From assembly GCA_905373625.1 (NCBI GenBank), contig CAJPTS010000141.1:1-5070 (forward strand): DNA of 5,070 nucleotides. Reading direction: 5' to 3'. The notes beneath the pieces were generated by a model that had not been told where the DNA came from, ran no database searches, and saw only the letters and a list, made by a program, of their open reading frames with translations. Of the stretch, positions 1 through 5,070 are shown piece by piece. The stretch is from Bacteroidia bacterium (GTDB lineage Bacteria > Bacteroidota > Bacteroidia > Bacteroidales > CAJPTX01). The position numbers and the translations under genes were made by a program. Numbering within the stretch: position 1 is the stretch's first letter; every line of letters starts with the position of its first letter.

Positions 1-1513
1 ACAGAATCTGGCACCAGGAGTTAATTTCGGCTTTAACTTAATGCATGCCGACGACTTGGCTACCATGGTAAACCTCAAATCGCGTTACAACGTGGGGTCG
101 CTTTTTGCCTCGGTGGTGTATGGTCGTTTTTATGCTTCTGCGTCCGTAGCCGTGCGTCGTATGGAGCACAGCCTGAATGGAGGTATGACCTCCTCGCGTT
201 GGCTTCTAGACACAGTTGTTGCACAAGGTCAATTCCCTGTTTATCATACAAATAATAATACACTCTTCGGACAGAATCGGTTTACCTTAGAGACGGGTGT
301 AGATCTGTATCGGAGCACAAACTCGCGAACAGATACGGTAAACAGATACACGTATGTATACAACCAGCCTGCGTTGACGTTGTTGCTATTACAAAGTTAT
401 CGGACGCTTGCGCGTACCTACGTAGAACCCGTTCCGCCTACAGGGCGCAGCTATAATATTGCAGATAATTATACACATGATTCGGTAGCCTCCGAGAATT
501 ATGATGTTCGTTTAGGACTTGCACTTCGTTCCAATGAGCATGCCCAATATACTTTCCCTTTTCCTGCCCTCAAGGCGTGGATAGGTTATACGCACGATCT
601 CTATTCGCAGCCGCAACCTTTACTTTACCTCAGGGGCTATGCTAGAAAAGCGGAGTCTAATGTATATGTAGGCGCTAATTTAGACTATCGGATGCCTTAT
701 GTTTCCATGAACGCCAATGCCTATCTCTATGGAGGGGGAAGTCGGGCGGGCGATCTTGCTCTAGAGGCGCGACTGTTATTAAACCCGTTTCGCACAATGC
801 GAGACTTGAATTTACAGCTCCGCTTCTCTACGGTACGCAGCAATCCTTCTTACTTCGAGATGCATCATTTCTCTAATACGGCAAAGTGGGAATTAGCTGA
901 TGTATTAGTCCCTACCACTTATTTGCACTCGGAGGCTGAACTTCAGCTTCCTTGGGCTAAAACGCGGATCGGTATTCAAAACCGTCTCTATCGCCACTAT
1001 ACGTATTTTAACAACGAATGCCAGCCCGAACAAGAAGCAACATTAAATGTCTTAAGCGGCTATTTACAGGAAGAACTCCGTTGGCGTGGCATCAATCTCT
1101 CAAGTCGATTAGTGTTACAAACTAGTTCGCATTCCACGGCATTAGCTTTACCCCTCCTTACGGTATACAGTTCTGTAGGCTATGAATTAGAAGCTGTTCC
1201 ACAAGTGCTGCGACTTCGCATTGCCCTAGAGTGTACCTATCGGACAAAGTATTATGCCGATACTTATGATGTCCCTTTAGGGATCTATCATCGACAAAAT
1301 GCTTTCCAATTGGGAAACTATCCTTTCTTGGATCTCGTGCTCAACGTGAAGTGGAAGACTGCTAATCTCTTTGTCTCAGTAAATCATCTAAATGAGAATT
1401 GGTGGAGCAGAAACTCCTTTTCGGCAGTTGCCTATCCTGAACGTGAGCGCACTTTCCGTTTTGGCTTCCAGTGGTATTTTTATACACCACACGACGAGGA
1501 AAAAGCCTTTTAG
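1..1513 (+). CDS. Putative porin, outer-membrane beta-barrel (Porin_10-like), 5' partial
   Basis: This is the C-terminal 503 residues of an outer-membrane beta-barrel protein, and the frame is open at the left edge. The ATG at 41 is probably internal: coding continues without a stop to base 2, and the only purine-rich stretch (AGGAG near 17) lies too far upstream. Counting from that ATG, the protein is rich in Tyr, Phe and Leu in alternating short strands. It ends with a block I recognise from Bacteroidota putative porins (PF14121 type): TKYYADTYD (402-410), GNYPFLDL (425-432), LFVSVNHLN (443-451) and a last strand TFRFGFQWYFY (471-481). SNPSYFEMHHFSN (267-279) also fits that family. Members usually run about 600-700 residues, so the signal peptide and first strands should lie upstream. 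Substrate is unknown and porin activity is inferred from family only. Nine residues (TPHDEEKAF) follow the final strand, which is unusual. A TonB-dependent receptor barrel is the less likely alternative. Confidence 0.8.
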   Translation, partial: QNLAPGVNFGFNLMHADDLATMVNLKSRYNVGSLFASVVYGRFYASASVAVRRMEHSLNGGMTSSRWLLDTVVAQGQFPVYHTNNNTLFGQNRFTLETGVDLYRSTNSRTDTVNRYTYVYNQPALTLLLLQSYRTLARTYVEPVPPTGRSYNIADNYTHDSVASENYDVRLGLALRSNEHAQYTFPFPALKAWIGYTHDLYSQPQPLLYLRGYARKAESNVYVGANLDYRMPYVSMNANAYLYGGGSRAGDLALEARLLLNPFRTMRDLNLQLRFSTVRSNPSYFEMHHFSNTAKWELADVLVPTTYLHSEAELQLPWAKTRIGIQNRLYRHYTYFNNECQPEQEATLNVLSGYLQEELRWRGINLSSRLVLQTSSHSTALALPLLTVYSSVGYELEAVPQVLRLRIALECTYRTKYYADTYDVPLGIYHRQNAFQLGNYPFLDLVLNVKWKTANLFVSVNHLNENWWSRNSFSAVAYPERERTFRFGFQWYFYTPHDEEKAF

Positions 1514-1540
1514 CTCCTCCGCTTTTCAACAATCTAATCG

Positions 1541-1601
1541 CCGACTAGGCGAATGTTTGCCATAGCACCGTCTGATACTTAGATGTGAGGCTGCTAGTCG
1601 G
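1541..1601. repeat. 8-bp inverted repeat in the porin-TPR gap
   Basis: CCGACTAG at 1541-1548 is the exact reverse complement of CTAGTCGG at 1594-1601, with 45 bases between. The left arm also lies in a local 5-bp hairpin (TCGCC 1538-1542 with GGCGA 1548-1552). The right arm overlaps another (TAGTC 1595-1599 with GACTA 1607-1611). The repeat lies downstream of the porin stop and upstream of the likely promoter of the next gene, so if transcribed it would be in the porin mRNA tail. No function can be assigned, and an 8-bp match in 200 bases may be chance. Confidence 0.3.
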
Positions 1602-1603
1602 GT

Positions 1604-1636
1604 AGAGACTAATCTCTCAAATTCTGCTTTTCTCTT
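1604..1636 (+). terminator. Weak candidate terminator after the porin gene
   Basis: AGAGA (1604-1608) and TCTCT (1613-1617) form a perfect 5-bp stem around a CTAA loop. A pyrimidine-rich run with TTTT follows about ten bases later (1625-1636). The stem is short and AT-containing and the T-run is interrupted and displaced, so this is not a textbook intrinsic terminator. It is listed because it is the best candidate between the porin and the promoter at 1666, where a transcript end would be expected. Confidence 0.22.
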
Positions 1637-1665
1637 AGCAATAAAAAGAATACGTAAAATTAAAT

Positions 1666-1673
1666 TACCTTTG
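1666..1673 (+). promoter_or_regulatory. Bacteroidota-type -7 promoter element for the TPR-ribH unit
   Basis: TACCTTTG matches the TANNTTTG -7 consensus used by the primary sigma factor of Bacteroidota. It ends 40 bases before the TPR gene ATG at 1714, so transcription would start around 1678-1681 with a leader of roughly 35 bases. The upstream region 1640-1665 is A/T-rich. No clean TTTG -33 element sits at the usual 19-21 base spacing, which is common for this group because the -33 site is poorly conserved. Confidence 0.7.
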
Positions 1674-1696
1674 TGCGTCTGAAATACAAAGAGATT

Positions 1697-1703
1697 AAGA
1701 GGA
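1697..1703 (+). promoter_or_regulatory. Ribosome binding site of the TPR gene
   Basis: AAGAGGA lies 10 bases before the ATG at 1714 and downstream of the predicted transcription start, supporting that ATG as the true start. Shine-Dalgarno use is weak in Bacteroidota, so this is supportive rather than decisive. Confidence 0.45.
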
Positions 1704-1713
1704 TTGTTGTACA

Positions 1714-2406
1714 ATGGCAAAGAATCAGAAGGTAGAAGAGCAGCTTAATGGCGTAGAATCTATAGAAAACGCCTTGACTCATACCGAGCAGTACTTGGAA
1801 AAGAACCGTAAGTGGTTGTTGGCGGGCGTCGCCATATTGGTGCTGTTGGTGGTAGGTTATATTGCTTACTCGAACTTATATTCGAAGCCACACGAGCTCG
1901 AAGCACAAGTGCAAGCTTTTTATGCAGAGCAGCAGTTCGGAAAAGATTCGTTTCAGGTAGCACTGAACGGCGACGGGAACAACTTGGGCTTCTTGCAAGT
2001 ATTAGACGACTATGCGGGTACGAGGATGGGTAATCTGTGTCGTTACTACGCAGGGATCTGTTACAGAGAACTCGGTGACCTTGATAACGCCATCAAGTAT
2101 CTGAAAGATTATTCCTTAGAAGATAAAATGTTGGCCCCCGTTGCACTCGGTGCTATAGGTGACTGCTATGTAGAAAAAGGCGATGCTACTACAGGGCTAA
2201 CCTACTACAGCAAAGCAATAGATTATCGCGAGAATGGTTTAACGACGCCCATTTTCCTCCTCAAACGCGGTTTACTTTACGAGGGGATGGCAAAGTGGAC
2301 AGAAGCGCTCAGCGATTATCAACTTATTAAGGACTCCTACCCGCGTAGCGCTCAAGCACGCGACATCGATAAGTTTATTGAGCGAGTTAAGGTTTTAGGT
2401 AAGTAG
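1714..2406 (+). CDS. Membrane-anchored tetratricopeptide repeat (TPR) protein
   Basis: This 230-residue protein has a charged cytoplasmic N-terminus (1-33), one hydrophobic transmembrane helix (about 34-54, starting WLLAGVAILVLL), and a helical C-terminal part carrying about three TPR units (roughly 105-135, 142-171 and 179-212). Typical TPR positions are visible, for example YYAGICYRELGDLDNAIKYL (111-130) and AIGDCYVEKGD (147-157). With Arg and Lys just before the helix and no signal peptidase site, the likely topology is a single-pass anchor with the TPR domain in the periplasm. This resembles E. coli YfgM in plan, though relatedness is not shown. TPR domains bind protein partners, and the partner here is unknown. 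The gene sits 18 bases upstream of ribH and is probably co-transcribed with it. A direct role in riboflavin synthesis is not indicated, since RibH is cytoplasmic. Confidence 0.85.
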   Translation: MAKNQKVEEQLNGVESIENALTHTEQYLEKNRKWLLAGVAILVLLVVGYIAYSNLYSKPHELEAQVQAFYAEQQFGKDSFQVALNGDGNNLGFLQVLDDYAGTRMGNLCRYYAGICYRELGDLDNAIKYLKDYSLEDKMLAPVALGAIGDCYVEKGDATTGLTYYSKAIDYRENGLTTPIFLLKRGLLYEGMAKWTEALSDYQLIKDSYPRSAQARDIDKFIERVKVLGK

Positions 2407-2424
2407 TTTCAATCTGTTGCCGAG

Positions 2425-2943
2425 ATGAGTCAGCCAACAGCTTTTGATACGTCTCAGAAAGATTTTATCATTCGTCCCGAAGAGCGCGTCGTAATATTTG
2501 CGGCGGAGTGGCACAGTGATATTGTCGACTTGCTGGTTAAAGATGCCGTAAATATCTTAGTAGATAACGGTGTCCGCCAAGTCGAGATCATCAAAGTGCC
2601 TGGGTGTTATGAGTTGCCGCAAGCGGTGAGTATGTATTTTTACGGACCGCTTAACTCTTCTTTGGCAGAGCCGCGCGATAGGATGTCTTACAGTGCCATC
2701 TGTTTCGGCTGTGTTGTACAGGGCGATACGCCGCACTTTACTTTTATCTCTGATGCAGTAGCGCATTCTATTGAACAGGCGGCCTGTACAGGAGTTCCTT
2801 TTCCTGTAATGTTCGGAGTGCTAACGGCCAACACACGCCAGCAGGCGTTAGATAGAGCAGACGGAACTCACAGTCGGAAGGGACAGGAAGTGGCTATTGC
2901 CCTTCTTAAAATGCTTGATTTCCGGAATCGTTATTGTTTCTAG
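2425..2943 (+). CDS. ribH: 6,7-dimethyl-8-ribityllumazine synthase (RibH)
   Basis: RibH condenses 5-amino-6-ribitylamino-uracil with 3,4-dihydroxy-2-butanone 4-phosphate, the penultimate step of riboflavin synthesis, in the cytoplasm. The 172 residues align through the family's hallmarks: an aromatic substrate-stacking position (Trp29, in AAEWH), VPGCYELP (58-65), the phosphate-binding loop GDTPHF (100-105) with His104 at the site of the catalytic histidine, FGVLT (130-134), and Arg144 and Lys152 in the final helix region (DRAD, SRKG). His30 replaces the Asn usual after the aromatic residue. A segment of about 15 residues (72-88) looks longer than in the Bacillus enzyme. The protein is slightly long for the family (about 155-170) because of this and an N-terminal lead of about 20 residues. 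The ATG at 2425 has only a poor ribosome binding site (CCGAG directly upstream), so translation may be coupled to the TPR gene 18 bases before. No FMN riboswitch was seen upstream. Confidence 0.95.
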   Translation: MSQPTAFDTSQKDFIIRPEERVVIFAAEWHSDIVDLLVKDAVNILVDNGVRQVEIIKVPGCYELPQAVSMYFYGPLNSSLAEPRDRMSYSAICFGCVVQGDTPHFTFISDAVAHSIEQAACTGVPFPVMFGVLTANTRQQALDRADGTHSRKGQEVAIALLKMLDFRNRYCF

Positions 2944-3003
2944 CGGAAGGCGCTTTGTGTTAAGGTTCGGTTATTATTTCCTCATATATCCTACTCTTTT
3001 TGT

Positions 3004-3013
3004 AGAAGAGAGG
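3004..3013 (+). promoter_or_regulatory. Purine-rich ribosome binding site deciding the cca start
   Basis: AGAAGAGAGG lies just before two adjacent in-frame candidate starts, GTG at 3015 and ATG at 3018. The GTG would leave only one base after the GG, whereas the ATG has a gap of about 4-7 bases to the GAGAGG/AAGAG core. This favours the ATG at 3018. Confidence 0.5.
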
Positions 3014-3017
3014 CGTG

Positions 3018-4484
3018 ATGCTGAGTGAGGAGACTTTTTCCACAAATTCTTTTATAAGAGCGACAGAGGTTGCGATCTCTGACAGCGAGGTGCGCTTATT
3101 TAGTGCAGTATATGCCGCCTCCCAGCAACTAAACAAAGCCGTCTATTTGGTAGGAGGCTATGTTCGCGATATGTTACTTGGGCGTGAGAATAATGACATA
3201 GATTTTGTCACGCTCGGGGGAGGGATTGAGTTCGCTGATACGGTAGCTAAAGCGTTAGGCGTAAATAAAGTCGCTGTATTCAAGAATTTTGGCACTGCGC
3301 AGTTTCATTACGAGGGTATGGAAATAGAGTTCGTTGGTGCGCGCAAAGAGTCTTACCGGCGCAATTCGCGTAAACCTATAGTGGAAGACGGCACACTTGA
3401 GGAGGATCTCTTGCGTCGAGATTTTACCATCAATGCTTTGGCAATGTCGTTAACGCCAGGCGAAGAGTGGAAGCTGATAGATTTGTTCGGAGGGCAGAAA
3501 GATCTAGAGGCTTGTAAGATCGTAACACCGCGCGAACCTGGTATAACCTTTGACGACGATCCGTTGCGAATGATGCGCGCAATACGCTTTGCGTCGCAAT
3601 TGGGATTCTCGATCGCTCCGCACGTTTTTGATGCTATTTGCGCTTATGCTGAGCGAATACATATTGTATCCAGCGAGCGTATAGTAGATGAATTTAATAA
3701 AATTCTCCTGTCGCCGAAGCCATCAGAGGGGCTGTTCTTGTTGGAACGAACGGGCTTGTTAGTTCATTTTTTACCAGAGCTCGTGGCGCTAAAAGGCGTG
3801 GAGAACGTAGAAGGGCGAGGTCACAAGGATAATTTTAATCATACTCTGCAAGTAGTAGATAATGCCGCTGCGGCGGGGGCAGATTTGTGGTTACGTTGGG
3901 CAGCATTACTGCACGACGTGGGTAAAATGCCTACAAAACGTTTTGTGACAGGACACGGTTGGACGTTTCATGCTCATGAATATGTTGGTGCTAAAATGAT
4001 ACCCAAGATCTTTCGCCGTTTGCATCTACCACAGAATGAAATAATGCAACGGATCGCACTACTAGTGCGACTACACATGCGCCCAATAGCATTAACCGAC
4101 GATGAGGTCACTGACAGCGCCGTGCGTCGCCTTTTATTTGATGCAGGAGATGAAATAGAGTCACTCATGCTACTTTGCGAGGCAGATATAACCTCAAAGA
4201 ATCCGAATAAAGTGGCACGTTTCTTACACAATTTTAAGCGTGTACGCGAGAAGTTACAAGATCTAGAAGAACGCGATGCGATCCGCAATTTCCAGCCCCC
4301 CGTTTCTGGGCAGCGAATTATGGAAGTTTTTGGTCTCGCCCCCTGCAAAGAAGTAGGCGAGATAAAGAATGCTATAAAAGATGCCATCTTAGATGGCTTA
4401 ATAGCCAACAACGCAGAGGAAGCAGAAAAATTTATGTTCGAAAAGGCGCGCGAAATGGGCTTAGTGCCTATTAAAAACGCTTAA
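3018..4484 (+). CDS. cca: CCA-adding tRNA nucleotidyltransferase with HD domain
   Basis: This enzyme builds or repairs the 3'-CCA end of tRNAs from CTP and ATP without a template, in the cytoplasm. The 488 residues (counted from ATG 3018) show the class II nucleotidyltransferase head: GGYVRD (46-51), the metal-binding DID (60-62), RRDFTINAL (133-141) and DDPLRMMRAIRF (180-191), the last corresponding to the EDxxR nucleotide-recognition motif with Asp in place of Glu. An RNA-binding helical part follows (SSERIVDEF, 218-226). Then comes an HD phosphohydrolase-like domain with His275, His299-Asp300 (LLHDVGK) and LHMRP (352-356), so its metal ligands appear intact. At 488 residues it is longer than the E. 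coli enzyme (about 410). A family split into separate CC- and A-adding enzymes is possible, but nothing here suggests one. The GTG at 3015 would add one residue. tsaD follows after 20 bases, giving a tRNA-maturation pair. Confidence 0.92.
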   Translation: MLSEETFSTNSFIRATEVAISDSEVRLFSAVYAASQQLNKAVYLVGGYVRDMLLGRENNDIDFVTLGGGIEFADTVAKALGVNKVAVFKNFGTAQFHYEGMEIEFVGARKESYRRNSRKPIVEDGTLEEDLLRRDFTINALAMSLTPGEEWKLIDLFGGQKDLEACKIVTPREPGITFDDDPLRMMRAIRFASQLGFSIAPHVFDAICAYAERIHIVSSERIVDEFNKILLSPKPSEGLFLLERTGLLVHFLPELVALKGVENVEGRGHKDNFNHTLQVVDNAAAAGADLWLRWAALLHDVGKMPTKRFVTGHGWTFHAHEYVGAKMIPKIFRRLHLPQNEIMQRIALLVRLHMRPIALTDDEVTDSAVRRLLFDAGDEIESLMLLCEADITSKNPNKVARFLHNFKRVREKLQDLEERDAIRNFQPPVSGQRIMEVFGLAPCKEVGEIKNAIKDAILDGLIANNAEEAEKFMFEKAREMGLVPIKNA

Positions 4485-4493
4485 CCACGCTCT

Positions 4494-4498
4494 GGGGA
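4494..4498 (+). promoter_or_regulatory. Ribosome binding site supporting the tsaD start
   Basis: GGGGA ends six bases before the ATG at 4505, inside the 20-base gap after the cca stop. The tsaD frame has a TAA at 4472-4474 and no ATG, GTG or TTG between it and 4505. It also has none between 4505 and the conserved LAIESSCDDT, so this site and start are the only canonical choice. Confidence 0.5.
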
Positions 4499-4504
4499 TC
4501 TACA

Positions 4505-5070
4505 ATGGGAATAGATATACAAGCTCGTAAACGCATAGAAGCGCCTCTGATTTTAGCCATAGAATCTTCGTGCGATGACACCTCGGCGGCTGTAATCCGA
4601 GATACACAGCTGCTCGCCAATCTAATAAGTACGCAAAAAGTGCATGAACAGTATGGAGGAGTAGTGCCCGAATTAGCCTCGCGGGCGCATCTTTCCAATA
4701 TAGTACCCGTGGTCTCCGAAACTCTCCGCGTAGCAGAGGTTTCAGTGACAGACTTAGATGCCATTGCTTTTACGCGTGGACCTGGACTTATGGGAGCTTT
4801 ATTGGTGGGCGTATCTTTTGCCAAGGGACTTGCTTTAGCAACTGGGGCTAAACTTGTCGAAGTGAATCACCTTCAAGGGCATGTTCTTTCGCCATTTATG
4901 AAAACTGCCGAAGACTCTCGCACGCCCCGTTTCCCCTTCCTTTCGCTTCTCGTATCAGGAGGCCATACCCAACTAGTATTGGTGCGGAATCCGTTGCATA
5001 TGGAACTGATCGGTCAAACTATTGATGACGCCGCGGGTGAGGCCTTTGATAAGTGTGCTAAGGTTATGGG
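4505..5070 (+). CDS. tsaD: tRNA N6-adenosine threonylcarbamoyltransferase TsaD, 3' partial
   Basis: TsaD moves the threonylcarbamoyl group from threonylcarbamoyl-AMP onto A37 of tRNAs that read ANN codons, making t6A, together with TsaB and TsaE. The first 188 complete codons are present and the gene runs off the right edge; full-length members are about 335-345 residues. Visible motifs of the ASKHA-fold Kae1/Qri7/TsaD family are LAIESSCDDTSAAV (17-30), GGVVPELASRAH (51-62), GPGLMGALLVG (92-102), the metal-binding NHLQGH (121-126, His122 and His126), LVSGGHTQLV (149-158) and DDAAGEAFDKCAKV (174-187). The ATG at 4505 gives about 14 residues before the first strand, where most members start only a few residues ahead of it. 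The cca stop lies 20 bases upstream, so co-transcription is likely. An antisense open frame over 4471-4824 is a shadow of this gene. Confidence 0.95.
   Translation, partial: MGIDIQARKRIEAPLILAIESSCDDTSAAVIRDTQLLANLISTQKVHEQYGGVVPELASRAHLSNIVPVVSETLRVAEVSVTDLDAIAFTRGPGLMGALLVGVSFAKGLALATGAKLVEVNHLQGHVLSPFMKTAEDSRTPRFPFLSLLVSGGHTQLVLVRNPLHMELIGQTIDDAAGEAFDKCAKVM

Noticed and set aside
41..43. ATG at 41 as the true start of the porin gene
   Set aside because: The frame stays open to the left edge, no suitably spaced ribosome binding site precedes it, there is no signal peptide after it, and the family is longer than 490 residues.
1526..1720. 64-codon minus-strand open frame covering the porin-TPR gap
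   Set aside because: It would start inside the TPR gene, has no ribosome binding site or promoter facing that way, and runs across the likely + strand promoter.
2971..3002. Possible promoter for cca: TTAT, 20-base spacer, TCTTTTTG
   Set aside because: The -7 element lacks the key A of TANNTTTG, the -33 is weak, and the implied transcription start near 3008 would cut into the ribosome binding site of cca.
2944..3017. Intrinsic terminator or riboswitch between ribH and cca
   Set aside because: No stem longer than about three base pairs followed by a T-run was found, and 74 bases is too short for known flavin riboswitches, which would in any case be expected upstream of riboflavin genes.
3974..4411. 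145-codon open frame on the minus strand inside cca
   Set aside because: It lies wholly antisense to a strongly conserved enzyme gene, its product has Ser/Arg-rich low-complexity character typical of shadow frames, and no promoter or ribosome site supports it.
4471..4824. 117-codon minus-strand open frame at the cca-tsaD junction
   Set aside because: The + strand encodes well-conserved TsaD motifs over the same bases; the antisense product resembles no family I recognise.

Overview
The window looks like ordinary chromosomal DNA of a Bacteroidota member, most likely order Bacteroidales. Three things point there: a C-terminal outer-membrane barrel matching the putative porins of that phylum, a Bacteroidota-type promoter element (TACCTTTG, fitting TANNTTTG), and the protein-level character of the genes. 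A genus cannot be fixed from sequence alone; a Porphyromonas-like relative is plausible but is a guess.

Layout: all five genes lie on the + strand and are tightly packed. (1) Up to 1513 is the 3' part of a putative porin gene that is open at the left edge. (2) 1514-1713 is the only sizeable gap (200 bases). It holds small inverted repeats, a weak terminator candidate and a convincing promoter. (3) 1714-2406 encodes a membrane-anchored TPR protein, followed 18 bases later by ribH (2425-2943), lumazine synthase of riboflavin synthesis. (4) After 74 bases comes the CCA-adding tRNA nucleotidyltransferase gene (3018-4484), then after 20 bases tsaD (4505 to the right edge, truncated), which makes t6A at position 37 of tRNAs.

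How they work together: the TPR gene and ribH are probably co-transcribed from the promoter near 1666. cca and tsaD form a second close pair, both acting on tRNA (3' end and anticodon loop). No strong terminator or promoter was found between ribH and cca, so a single four-gene transcript is possible. The porin belongs to a separate upstream unit.

I found no mobile element, CRISPR array, RNA gene or recognisable novel system. The findings are modest: residue variants in RibH, an N-terminal extension on TsaD, a charged tail on the porin, and a few small inverted repeats. All are reported with low to moderate interest.
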